Positions 8,448 to 17,043 of a stretch of 61,003 bases of DNA are shown here, in pieces (within the stretch, counting starts at the first letter, position 1; each line of letters begins with the position of its first letter). The translations under genes and the position numbers were made by a program. The notes beneath the pieces are model-generated. The model saw nothing but the letters and a program-made list of their open reading frames with translations. It had not been told where the DNA came from and did not search any database. Origin of the DNA: Oscillospiraceae bacterium. Its GTDB lineage: Bacteria; Bacillota; Clostridia; Oscillospirales; CAG-382. Where the stretch lies: the NCBI GenBank assembly GCA_015064625.1, contig SVRW01000014.1, positions 1 through 61,003 on the forward strand, in the 5' to 3' direction.

Positions 8448-10064
8448 ATGAAAATGAGTAAAATCTTATCACTCGTTTTGGCAGTTCTCATGCTTGTAGC
8501 TTGCCTTGCTTCATGTACAGGCGGCGACGAAAGCGAAGCTTCAAAGAACGCTTCCAATGCCGGCACGACATCCACAGATACCTCTAAAGATGCTTCCACA
8601 GACGCATCCGAAGAATCATCCGTAGATATGGGCGCAGCTCTCGCAGGAACATACGACATTACCCTTTGGGTATCCGAAAAAGAAGGCGTTGCTGATCTTA
8701 CAAAAGAACAGATCAATGCTTTCATGGCAGCATATCCTGGCATCGTTATCAATGCTCAGGTTGAAGGTGTTGCAGAAGGCGATGCAGGCTCCAGAGTTGT
8801 AGCTGACGTTGCTTCCGCTCCTGACATCTTCTGCTTCGCACAGGACCAGCTTGCTCGTCTCGTTCAGGCAGCCGCTCTCGCAGCTCCTGGTCAGAACGCA
8901 CAGCAGACAATCAAAGATGCTAACGACACCGGTTCTGTAAACGCAGCAACAGTTGCTGGTACAATCTATGCATACCCTCTCACAAGCGACAACGGTTACT
9001 ACATGTATTACAACAAGAGCATCATCTCTGAAGAAGATGCTAAATCCATGGAAAAACTTATTGCAGCTTGCGAAGCTAACGAACTCAAATTCCGCTATGC
9101 ACTTGAAAATGCATGGTACACAGCTTCCTTCTTCTTTGCAACTGGTTGTAAATCCAACTGGTCAATGAACGAAGCAGGCGAATTCACCAGCGTTGACGAT
9201 ACGTTCAACTCTGAAGCAGGTCTTATCGCAATGAAAGGCATGCAGAAGCTTGCTAAATCCTCTGCATACGATAGCAACGCAGACGTATTTGTAGATGCTG
9301 GCGTTATCGTTACAGGTATCTGGAATGCTGAAGCAGCTCAGGCTCACTTCGGTGACGACTTTGCAGCAGCAGCTCTTCCTTCCTTCGAAGTAGACGGCAA
9401 ATCCTACCAGCTCGGTTCTTTCTCCGGCTACAAACTCATGGGCGTTAAACCTCAGACAGACGCTAAAAAAGGCGCAGTTCTTTCTCTCCTTGCTCAGTAC
9501 CTCACAAACGAAGATTGCCAGAAAGCAAGATACGAAAAATTCCAGTGGGGTCCTTCCAACAAAGCAGCTCAGGAAACAGACGCTGTTAAATCCAACGCTT
9601 CCCTTATCGCTCTCAACGCTCAAAACCAGTTCGCAATTCCTCAGGGCCAGATCCACGGTTCTTGGTGGGATATCGCAAAAGTTCTCGGCGCAGATGCAAA
9701 AGCAGCAACATCTGATGCTGATCTCCAGACAGCTCTTGACAACTACAAGAAATCCGTTGACGCTTTGTTAACAATGACAGAAGACCAGAAAAAGGCTTGG
9801 GGTGTTATCGGTAACATCTGTGGCAGCAACTGGGATACAGACTTTGCTATGACAGAAGATCCTGCAGGTACATTCACTTCTGACGTTCTCGAACTCAAAG
9901 CAGGCGATCAATTCAAGGTTCGTCAGGGCGCATCCTGGGACGTTAACTTTGGTCAGGGCTTCAATGGCGCAAACATCGTTGTTGAAACAGACGGCAAATA
10001 CAAAGTTCAACTCGTTTGGGACGGTGCACAAGAAGGCACAGTAACCCTCATTCCTGCTGAATAA
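8448..10064 (+). CDS. malE: Maltodextrin-binding lipoprotein with extra C-terminal starch-binding-like module
   Basis: This 538-residue lipoprotein (lipobox LASC, Cys23, then an acidic Ser/Thr linker) is the capture subunit of the importer. The family 1 solute-binding domain covers about residues 65-445, with MalE-like segments (LTLWVSEKEG-type start, GTIYAYPLTSDNGYYMYYNK, the WDIAK region). The normal fold should end near residue 445, but about 89 more residues follow. They run AWGVIGN, NWDTDFAMTED, FTSDVLELKAGDQFKVR, SWDVNFG and end in a Gly/Val strand, a pattern like the starch-binding domains of SusE/SusF. Codons are strongly biased to a few choices, as in highly expressed genes. GGAGG precedes the ATG. 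Confidence 0.88.
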   Translation: MKMSKILSLVLAVLMLVACLASCTGGDESEASKNASNAGTTSTDTSKDASTDASEESSVDMGAALAGTYDITLWVSEKEGVADLTKEQINAFMAAYPGIVINAQVEGVAEGDAGSRVVADVASAPDIFCFAQDQLARLVQAAALAAPGQNAQQTIKDANDTGSVNAATVAGTIYAYPLTSDNGYYMYYNKSIISEEDAKSMEKLIAACEANELKFRYALENAWYTASFFFATGCKSNWSMNEAGEFTSVDDTFNSEAGLIAMKGMQKLAKSSAYDSNADVFVDAGVIVTGIWNAEAAQAHFGDDFAAAALPSFEVDGKSYQLGSFSGYKLMGVKPQTDAKKGAVLSLLAQYLTNEDCQKARYEKFQWGPSNKAAQETDAVKSNASLIALNAQNQFAIPQGQIHGSWWDIAKVLGADAKAATSDADLQTALDNYKKSVDALLTMTEDQKKAWGVIGNICGSNWDTDFAMTEDPAGTFTSDVLELKAGDQFKVRQGASWDVNFGQGFNGANIVVETDGKYKVQLVWDGAQEGTVTLIPAE

Positions 10065-10082
10065 TAATTGATATTGGGGTAC

Positions 10083-10102
10083 GGTGAGCCGAAAGGCTCG
10101 CC
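10083..10102 (+). other. GNRA-loop hairpin after malE
   Basis: GGTGAGCC and GGCTCGCC pair over eight positions (one G-U) around a GAAA loop. No T run follows, so it probably blocks 3' exonucleases and stabilises malE mRNA. Confidence 0.65.
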
Positions 10103-10113
10103 CCCTTAATCCG

Positions 10114-10178
10114 AAGGCATTGTGAGCCGACATATCTTGACAACAAATGTCTTGAATATCGACTGACAATGCCTTTTT
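10114..10178 (+). terminator. Attenuating terminator between malE and malF
   Basis: AAGGCATTGT (10114-10123) pairs with ACAATGCCTT (10166-10175) and T5 follows from 10174. The loop contains a second stem, GACAT/ATGTC. Since malF has no clear promoter of its own, partial read-through here would give less permease than binding protein. Confidence 0.75.
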
Positions 10179-10198
10179 AATTTACAAGAAGGAGGAGT

Positions 10199-10217
10199 AT
10201 ATAAACTTAGTTTATAT
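10199..10217 (+). promoter_or_regulatory. Hairpin between ribosome site and malF start
   Basis: GGAGGAG at 10191-10197 is 22 or more bases from any start, too far for normal initiation. ATATAAAC (10199-10206) and GTTTATAT (10210-10217) are perfect complements around TTA. Folding would bring the ribosome site close to TTG at 10220 (or 10229). Confidence 0.6.
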
Positions 10218-10219
10218 TT

Positions 10220-11803
10220 TTGCTATATTTGCTTATGACTAGACTAACAGATTTAGAATATTTAAAACTCAATAAGTTTCAAGCTTTGATGTATAAGCTT
10301 AAGTTGTTCTTCTTTGCAATTCCCGCTTGGTTTGCAAAGCTTGGCAAAGGTATTTTGAACTTTTTCAAAAATTGCGGACTTGCCATAAAGAACGAAATCG
10401 TTGATATAATTACAACGTTTACTAAAGGAAACTGGGCTGTTAAGCTTTCTTTCTTGATTTTTGGTTTTGGAAACATCTACTACGGACAGATATTGAGAGG
10501 TCTTTTCTTCTTTCTGTTCGAGGTGATATTTATAGGATATATGATAGTCCCAAGCGGTGGTCTTCATTGGATTGGAAAATGCAACTTCTTTAAAACCGGT
10601 GAAACCATCGGTACTGTTCAGGGTTCTATGAAATACGATCCCATATTGGATACACAGTACTGGGTTGCTGGTGATGACTCTGTTAAGGTTTTGCTTTACG
10701 GTCTGCTTTCAGTTGTATTTATCATTGCTTTTATTTATACTTGGAGACTTCAGGTTAAACAATGCCGCATTTGTATGAACATAACGGCAAGTGGTAAAAA
10801 AGTCAGATCAGGAAAGGATGATATGAAATCCCTTCTTGATGACCAGTTCCACAAAACGCTTTTATCTCTCCCAATTGCAGGTATTCTCCTTTTCACTGTT
10901 CTTCCCATTATTTACATGGTGCTTATTGCTTTCACAAGCTACGATGCAAAGCATGACGGTTATTCAAACCTTTTCTCATGGGTTGGACTTGAACATTTCA
11001 ACGAGCTTTTCAATTTTGGCGTAGGCGGTTTAGGTCTTGCTTTCGGTGAAATTCTCTCCTGGACTCTTATGTGGTCATTCTTCGCAACGTTTACAAACTA
11101 TTTCCTTGGAATGTTTGTTGCTATTATGATCAACAAAAAAGGTATCAAGCTCAAAAAGTTCTGGAGAACAGTTTTGGTTATGACCATCGCTATTCCCCAG
11201 TTCGTTTCCTTGCTTTACGTTGCAAGACTTTTCGATGCAACAGGTATTTTAGGTAAATTATTACTTGAATTGAATCTTATTCCTCAATCAATGATTGATG
11301 CAAACAACTTGTCTCTCTGGTCTGATCCAACGTCAGCAAGAATACTTCTTGTTATCATCAACGTCTGGATAGGTATTCCCTACATGATGCTTATGGCAAC
11401 GGGTATTCTTATGAATATTCCCGACGACCTTTATGAATCTGCAAAAATTGACGGTGCAAGCGTTTGGCAGCAGTACATGAAGATAACTCTCCCCTACATG
11501 CTTTTCGTAACAGGGCCTTATCTTCTTACAAGCTTTGTAAATAACCTTAACAACTTCAACGTTATTTACCTTTTGACAAACGGCAACCCCATCAATACGC
11601 AAATCGGAACGGCAGGCGGTGTTTCCGTAGGTTCTACTGACTTGCTTATTACGTGGCTCTATAAGATGACTCTGAACAGTGGTGATTCTCTGTATTATAT
11701 GGCTTCCATCGTAGGTATTTTAGTATTCCTTGTAGTTGCTATATTGTCACTCATTGTTTACAACGTTATTCCCTCAACAAAAAATGAGGAGGATTTCAAA
11801 TAA
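10220..11803 (+). CDS. malF: Maltodextrin ABC transporter permease, MalF type
   Basis: This inner-membrane subunit has about 527 residues, longer than most MalF relatives in Gram-positive bacteria. N-terminal extra helices (about 75-115 and 160-180) precede the standard six-helix core, as in enterobacterial MalF. The core holds the ATPase-contacting EAA loop (YESAKIDGASVWQQYMKITLPYM). The start is uncertain: TTG at 10220 or 10229 if the upstream hairpin folds, or ATG at 10235, which lacks a ribosome site at normal distance. It overlaps malG by one base (TAATG), so the two permeases are made together. Confidence 0.9.
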   Translation: MLYLLMTRLTDLEYLKLNKFQALMYKLKLFFFAIPAWFAKLGKGILNFFKNCGLAIKNEIVDIITTFTKGNWAVKLSFLIFGFGNIYYGQILRGLFFFLFEVIFIGYMIVPSGGLHWIGKCNFFKTGETIGTVQGSMKYDPILDTQYWVAGDDSVKVLLYGLLSVVFIIAFIYTWRLQVKQCRICMNITASGKKVRSGKDDMKSLLDDQFHKTLLSLPIAGILLFTVLPIIYMVLIAFTSYDAKHDGYSNLFSWVGLEHFNELFNFGVGGLGLAFGEILSWTLMWSFFATFTNYFLGMFVAIMINKKGIKLKKFWRTVLVMTIAIPQFVSLLYVARLFDATGILGKLLLELNLIPQSMIDANNLSLWSDPTSARILLVIINVWIGIPYMMLMATGILMNIPDDLYESAKIDGASVWQQYMKITLPYMLFVTGPYLLTSFVNNLNNFNVIYLLTNGNPINTQIGTAGGVSVGSTDLLITWLYKMTLNSGDSLYYMASIVGILVFLVVAILSLIVYNVIPSTKNEEDFK

Positions 11804-12684
11804 TGAATAAAACTGACAACCAAATCAAAAAAACAGGTCTTGGCGCAAAAGCAAGCAAAAGATTAGGTAATACTGTAATATACATAATTCTTTCCGTTAT
11901 AACGGTTATCTGGCTTTTCCCCTTCTTTGGTATCCTTCTTGAATCATTCCGAGTTGAAAGACCCGATCAAGTAAATTATTTGATTCCTAAAGATTTTGGA
12001 TTTGATAACTACATAAAGCTTTACAAAGAAACCGACTTCTTTAAATGGTTTATCAACACGGGTATTATGGGAATCTGTACTGCAATTTTCCAGACACTTT
12101 TCATTCTCATGATGAGTTACGCTCTTTCAAGACTCAGATTCAAGGGCAGAAAATTCCTTATGAACTTTATGCTCGTTCTTGGAATGTTCCCTGGATTTTT
12201 GACAATGATTCTCATTTACAAGGTATTTTACGAATTAGGACTGACAATGGAAATGGCTCCCGTTGGACTTATTATAGTTTACTGTGCAAGTAGTGCTATG
12301 GGATATTACGTTTCCAAAGGCTTCTTTGACACTATTCCAAAAAGCCTTGACGAAGCTGCCCGCGTTGACGGTGCAACGCGTTTTCAGGTTTTCTATAAAG
12401 TTATAATGCCTCTTTCCAAGCCTATCATAATATATACTATTCTCATGGGCTTTATGGCTCCTTGGGGCGATTTCATGCTTGCATCATATCTTATCCATGA
12501 AAACAGCGCAGGTATGAACGTTGCCGTTGGTATGTATAAATGGGTTTCCAAAACGAATTTGAATACACATTACACTATGTTCTGTGCCGCAGGCGTTTTG
12601 GTAGCTATTCCCGTAACGATAGTATTCCTTTGCTTACAGAAATACTACGTTGAGGGTGTAACGGGCGGAGCAGTAAAAGGATAA
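11803..12684 (+). CDS. malG: Maltodextrin ABC transporter permease, MalG type
   Basis: This 293-residue membrane protein has six predicted helices and a full EAA loop (LDEAARVDGATRFQVFYKVIMPLSKP), and pairs with MalF to form the channel. The ATG overlaps the malF stop and follows GAGGAGG in the malF 3' end. The first 25 residues are cytoplasmic and basic. The msmX-type ATPase gene follows after 19 bases. Length and motif order are normal for the family. Confidence 0.93.
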   Translation: MNKTDNQIKKTGLGAKASKRLGNTVIYIILSVITVIWLFPFFGILLESFRVERPDQVNYLIPKDFGFDNYIKLYKETDFFKWFINTGIMGICTAIFQTLFILMMSYALSRLRFKGRKFLMNFMLVLGMFPGFLTMILIYKVFYELGLTMEMAPVGLIIVYCASSAMGYYVSKGFFDTIPKSLDEAARVDGATRFQVFYKVIMPLSKPIIIYTILMGFMAPWGDFMLASYLIHENSAGMNVAVGMYKWVSKTNLNTHYTMFCAAGVLVAIPVTIVFLCLQKYYVEGVTGGAVKG

Positions 12685-12703
12685 TTGATGATAGGAGATT
12701 ATT

Positions 12704-13828
12704 ATGGCACAAGTAAAATTAACTAACGTAAAAAAAATATATGGTAAGGATACCGTTGCGGTTGACGAATTCAACCTTGAAATCGCTGACAAAGAGTTTA
12801 TCGTTTTCGTTGGTCCTTCGGGATGCGGAAAATCCACAACTCTCAGAATGATTGCCGGTCTTGAAGAAATTTCAGGCGGTACCATTGAGATTGACGGCGT
12901 TGTTGTTAACGACCTTCAGCCCAGAGACAGAAATATCGCTATGGTTTTCCAGAACTATGCACTTTATCCTCACCTTACAGTTTTCGAAAACATGGCTTTC
13001 AGCCTCAGACTTAAAAAAGTTCCAAACGATATCGTTTATGAAAAGGTAACTCAGGCTGCTGAAATCCTCGGTATTACTGAATACCTTACAAGAAAACCCC
13101 GTGCTCTCTCAGGCGGTCAGAGACAGCGTGTTGCAATAGGACGCGCTATGGTAAGAGACAGTAAGGTTTTCCTTATGGACGAACCTCTCTCCAACCTTGA
13201 CGCAAAATTGAGAAACCAGATGAGAGCAGAAATCATTCTTCTCCGTGAAAAAATAGATACAACCTTTATCTACGTTACTCACGACCAGACAGAAGCTATG
13301 ACTCTTGGTGACCGTATCGTTATCATGAAGGACGGCTTCATTCAGCAGGTTGGTACTCCAACAGAAGTATTTGATATGCCTATCAACGTATTCGTTGCTG
13401 AATTTATTGGTGCTCCTAAAATGAATATTTTCAAAACAAATCTCATTTGTGAAAACGGAAAATATTTCGTAACTCCATACGGTGCAAAGATAGAAGTAAC
13501 GGGCAAAAAAGCGGAGCTTCTCAAAGAAAAGGGAATCGGAAGCAAAGATATCATTCTCGGCGTTCGTCCTGAACACTTTGTTCTTTCAAATGCAAACGAC
13601 CCCAAAGCTATTCCTTGCAAAATCGTTGTAAACGAAATGATGGGTAGCGAGCTTCACATTCACGGTATCGAAGAAAACGGTGATAAGATTATCGTTCGTA
13701 TTCCTACAATAACTCTTGATGACGATCAACGTAAAGCTCTCACAAACGGAAGCACAATTTACGTTACTTTCGAAAGCAAGGTTATGCATTTCTTTGATGC
13801 AGACACAGAAAGAAACCTCCTTTACTAA
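12704..13828 (+). CDS. msmX: Multiple-sugar ABC transporter ATPase (MsmX/MalK type)
   Basis: This 374-residue cytoplasmic ATPase powers MalFG and, in many Bacillota, several sugar importers. Walker A is GPSGCGKST (37-45), signature LSGGQRQR, Walker B VFLMDEPLSNLD, switch HDQ. The C-terminal half is the TOBE/MalK regulatory domain (from about 240, with GVRPEHF). AGGAG precedes the ATG. Here it is encoded with its permeases, so a maltodextrin role is likely, but sharing with other importers is possible. Confidence 0.93.
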   Translation: MAQVKLTNVKKIYGKDTVAVDEFNLEIADKEFIVFVGPSGCGKSTTLRMIAGLEEISGGTIEIDGVVVNDLQPRDRNIAMVFQNYALYPHLTVFENMAFSLRLKKVPNDIVYEKVTQAAEILGITEYLTRKPRALSGGQRQRVAIGRAMVRDSKVFLMDEPLSNLDAKLRNQMRAEIILLREKIDTTFIYVTHDQTEAMTLGDRIVIMKDGFIQQVGTPTEVFDMPINVFVAEFIGAPKMNIFKTNLICENGKYFVTPYGAKIEVTGKKAELLKEKGIGSKDIILGVRPEHFVLSNANDPKAIPCKIVVNEMMGSELHIHGIEENGDKIIVRIPTITLDDDQRKALTNGSTIYVTFESKVMHFFDADTERNLLY

Positions 13829-13875
13829 TATAAATTGTTTTATTAAATGACGAAGTTTTCTCGTCAAAACGAAAA

Positions 13876-13915
13876 AGGGCTGTTGTAAACATTTACAACA
13901 GCCCCGACTTTTTAG
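13876..13915. terminator. Bidirectional terminator between msmX and the SulP gene
   Basis: A 13-base stem (13877-13889 with 13892-13904) carries T5 downstream on the + strand and A5 upstream, which reads as T5 on the - strand. It serves both convergent genes. Confidence 0.9.
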
Positions 13916-13918
13916 CTT

Positions 13919-15559
13919 TTATTCATTTACATCAGCTTCAGACACGTATTTTTTAGCCGAATCAATAGCAGATGCAATATGAGGGAAAATGTTTTCTTCG
14001 CCTATGGAAGAAAGCAGACCCGCTTTTTTGAGAGTTTTCAAAGCGTTTTCGTTAACGTGTGATAAATAGAATTTCACGCCTTGATTCTTGCATTTTGCCA
14101 CCAGCTCTTCCAAAGCATTGAGGGCGGTTGCATCAACAACAGAAACGCTTTTCATTCTGAGAATAATACAAACTGTATTTTCGTCCACCGCAATTCTGGA
14201 AATATATCCGCTTGCTCCGAAGAACAAAGGCCCGTTAAGCTCGTAAACGAAAACACCCGCAGGGAGGGAAATTCCGTCCGTTTTATCTCTTTCCCATTCC
14301 GAAACCGTTGATTCGTCGCTCATTCGTTTCATAAATACAAGGCAAGACAAAACCATTCCAACTGCAATAGCAACAACAAGGTCAAACACAACTGTAAGAA
14401 CAAAGGTAACAACAAGAACTAAAACGTCTGTTTTAGGTGCTGTTTTTACAAGCTTGACAAAGGGTCGCCATTGGCACATATTATAAGCAACCACAAAAAG
14501 GATTGCGGCTATAGTAGGCATTGGTATCAAGCCTGCAAGGGGCATAAGGACAACAAGAATCACAAGGAGAACAAGAGCGTGAACTATTCCCGCAACAGGC
14601 GTTTTACCTCCGCTTTTAACGTTAGCGGCAGTTCTCGCAATAGCACCCGTAGCAGGAATTCCTCCAAACAAAGCAGAACCGATATTTCCGATACCCTGCG
14701 CTACAAGCTCCATATTAGAGCGATGCTTCGTTCCCGTCATTCCGTCTGCAACAACGCAGGAAAGCAAGGATTCAATAGCGGCAAGGACGGCTATGGTAAG
14801 AGCATCGGGTAAAACCGTTTTCATCATCTCGAAATTGAAATCGGGAAGTGAAAATTTGGGGAATCCTCCGCTTACGTCAAAGCTGTTCCCTATTGTACCA
14901 ACGTCAAGGTTAAACACCTTAACCATAAGAGCACCCACAACAACAGCTACAAGCGAGCCCGGAATCTGCTTGCTTATTTTAGGCCATACAATAAGTATCA
15001 GAAGTGAAACCGCACCAACCAATACAGCAAGGAGATTAACCGTACCGAAGCTTTCAAAGAGGGCTTCCAATTTTTCAATGGTTTCTATAGGTTTAACTCC
15101 ATCAGCGTAAGTAACCCCGAAAAAGTCCTTAAGCTGACCTACTAAAATAGTGACCGCAATACCCGCGGTAAAGCCCGTTGTAATAGTATAGGGAATAAAT
15201 TTGATAAGACCGCCCAGACGGAATATTCCCATAAGAATAAGAAACACACCTGCCATAACAGTTGCCATGGCAAGACCCGTCATACCGTTAGCAGCAACTA
15301 TTCCTGCAACTATAGTAGCAAAAGCGGCTGTAGGTCCTGCAATCTGAACGGTACTTCCGCCAAAGAACGAAATCAGAAATCCCGCAACTATAGCAGTACA
15401 GATTCCCTCCTGCGGTCCTACGCCCGATGCGAGAGCAAGTGCAATAGAGAGAGGAAGGGCTATAATTGCAACAACTACACCCGCAATAACGTCTTTAATA
15501 AGCTGTTCTTTCTTATACCCTTTAAGAGTTGTAAACAGCATTGGTTTAAGCTTATCCAC
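13919..15559 (-). CDS. SulP-family anion transporter with STAS domain
   Basis: This is a 546-residue membrane protein of the SLC26/SulP family, which moves sulfate, bicarbonate or related anions. The opening DVIAGVVVAIIALPLSIALALASGVGPQEG and the AGPTAAFATIVAG loop are family signatures. About 11-12 helices fill residues 15-410, and a C-terminal STAS domain (about 425-546) follows in the cytoplasm. The start is set at GTG 15559 because AGAAGG lies six bases upstream; TTG at 15592 has no ribosome site. The anion cannot be told from sequence. Confidence 0.9.
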   Translation of the reverse strand: MDKLKPMLFTTLKGYKKEQLIKDVIAGVVVAIIALPLSIALALASGVGPQEGICTAIVAGFLISFFGGSTVQIAGPTAAFATIVAGIVAANGMTGLAMATVMAGVFLILMGIFRLGGLIKFIPYTITTGFTAGIAVTILVGQLKDFFGVTYADGVKPIETIEKLEALFESFGTVNLLAVLVGAVSLLILIVWPKISKQIPGSLVAVVVGALMVKVFNLDVGTIGNSFDVSGGFPKFSLPDFNFEMMKTVLPDALTIAVLAAIESLLSCVVADGMTGTKHRSNMELVAQGIGNIGSALFGGIPATGAIARTAANVKSGGKTPVAGIVHALVLLVILVVLMPLAGLIPMPTIAAILFVVAYNMCQWRPFVKLVKTAPKTDVLVLVVTFVLTVVFDLVVAIAVGMVLSCLVFMKRMSDESTVSEWERDKTDGISLPAGVFVYELNGPLFFGASGYISRIAVDENTVCIILRMKSVSVVDATALNALEELVAKCKNQGVKFYLSHVNENALKTLKKAGLLSSIGEENIFPHIASAIDSAKKYVSEADVNE

Positions 15560-15717
15560 TTCAATCCTTCTTTCTTTATATATAACTTTCAAGCGTCTAT
15601 TATTATAATACCAATTTCCATAAATTTCAACATTTTTTTGTCTTCAAAAGAGATAAAAATAAATGATTTTTGTTGAAGTTTATTATTCAAATTGTCAACT
15701 GTATTTATTTTTTTGTA

Positions 15718-15746
15718 TTGACACAGAAGGGTATTTCGTGTAAAAT
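15718..15746 (+). promoter_or_regulatory. Sigma-A promoter of the GT4 gene
   Basis: TTGACA (15718-15723) and TAAAAT (15741-15746), 17 bases apart. The expected mRNA start, near 15753, leaves a very short leader of 20-30 bases. Confidence 0.75.
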
Positions 15747-15773
15747 AATATAAAATACTTCAGATTGGCGGAA

Positions 15774-16898
15774 ATGACTTTGAAAAAAACAAAAATTTTA
15801 TTTTTGATTCACGACTTGGGTCACGGCGGGGCAGAAAAGGTTTTAGTAAATCTTGTAAATAACATGAGTACGGAAAAATTTGACGTTACCGTTATGTCTT
15901 TATTTGGCGGTGGCGTTAACGAGCAGTTTTTGAAGCCTCATATAAAATACAAAACTGTTTTCAAAAAAGCTTTCCCCGGGAACAGCCAGATTATGAAGCT
16001 TTTATCCCCAAAATCATTGCATAAGCTTTTCATAAAAGAAAAATACGATATAGAAGTTTCATATCTTGAAGGCCCTTCCGCCCGAATAATCGCAGGCTGT
16101 CCTGATAAAGAAACAAAAAAAGCCTGCTGGATACATACTCAACAGATGTATGCCCATAATGCCATTCGTCCTTTCAGAAGTTACAAAGAAGCTTTTAATT
16201 GCTATAATTCTTTTGATAAAGTTGCTTGCGTTTCCAAAAACGTTGTTGAAGCTTTTTTAAAGCTTTTCCCTATAGAAAAACCAATACATACAGTTTTCAA
16301 CACGAATGAAAGCGCAAAAATTCAATCTCTTTCATCTGAAGCTGTTGATAATCCCTTATTTTCAGACGATACTGTAAAAATCATCGGTGTAGGAAATCTT
16401 GGACACAACAAAGGTTTTCAACGTGTTATTCCAACAGTATCTCTTTTGAGAAAAGAAGGCGTAAACGTAAGGTACTTTATCCTTGGCGAAGGTCCTATGA
16501 AAGAGGAGCTTGAGACCTTGGCTGAAAAGCATGGTGTAAAGGAATACGTTACGTTTTTGGGATATCAGACAAACCCTTATAAATACGTTGCAAAATGCGA
16601 TCTTTTTGTATGCTCCAGCTTCGCGGAAGGGTTTTCAACTGCTACAACGGAAGCTCTTATTGTTTCGACCCCCGTTTGTACTACAAACGTATCGGGTATG
16701 ACAGAAATGTTGGGCGAAAACAACGAATGGGGTGTTATTACCGAAAACACGGACGAGGCTCTGTACGAAGGAATAAAAAGTCTTGTATCAAATCCCGAAT
16801 TACTTGCAAGCTATAAAACCAAAGCCGCAGAACGCGGAAAAGCGTTTACAACAGAAGAAACCGTTAAAATGACGGAAGAGTTTTTATTGAATTTATAA
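15774..16898 (+). CDS. Glycosyltransferase family 4
   Basis: This GT-B transferase has about 374 residues and moves a nucleotide sugar onto a lipid or polysaccharide acceptor. The N-terminal half opens with ILFLIHDLGHGGAEKVL, the acceptor-side GT4 motif. The donor domain has GVGNLGHNKGF and an E-X7-E motif in AEGFSTATTEAL. No membrane helix is seen. ATG 15774 or TTG 15780 could be the start; GGCGG fits the TTG better. It stands alone with its own promoter and terminator, so its pathway is not given by neighbours. Confidence 0.88.
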   Translation: MTLKKTKILFLIHDLGHGGAEKVLVNLVNNMSTEKFDVTVMSLFGGGVNEQFLKPHIKYKTVFKKAFPGNSQIMKLLSPKSLHKLFIKEKYDIEVSYLEGPSARIIAGCPDKETKKACWIHTQQMYAHNAIRPFRSYKEAFNCYNSFDKVACVSKNVVEAFLKLFPIEKPIHTVFNTNESAKIQSLSSEAVDNPLFSDDTVKIIGVGNLGHNKGFQRVIPTVSLLRKEGVNVRYFILGEGPMKEELETLAEKHGVKEYVTFLGYQTNPYKYVAKCDLFVCSSFAEGFSTATTEALIVSTPVCTTNVSGMTEMLGENNEWGVITENTDEALYEGIKSLVSNPELLASYKTKAAERGKAFTTEETVKMTEEFLLNL

Positions 16899-16905
16899 AA
16901 ATTGT

Positions 16906-16943
16906 GGGCTGTCACAAGGTAAAATCAGACCTTGTGACAGCCC
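16906..16943 (+). terminator. Terminator-like hairpin after the GT4 gene
   Basis: A perfect 15-base stem (16906-16920 with 16929-16943) closes an 8-base loop. The downstream tail is only T-rich, so strength is uncertain. Confidence 0.7.
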
Positions 16944-17043
16944 TATTATTGTATTATTACGCGCCTACGCCTTAAACGCGGTACAGAGAACAGTTCTCAA
17001 TCCCGCAGTACTTGATAGAGAAGAAGTTCTTCACCACAGCGTT
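16944..17043. other. Intergenic region with two short palindromes
   Basis: GAGAACAGTTCTC (16986-16998) and GAAGAAGTTCTTC (17020-17032) are 13-bp palindromes. Past the nadE stop the same frame stays open for 23 codons on the - strand. No gene is called. Confidence 0.4.
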
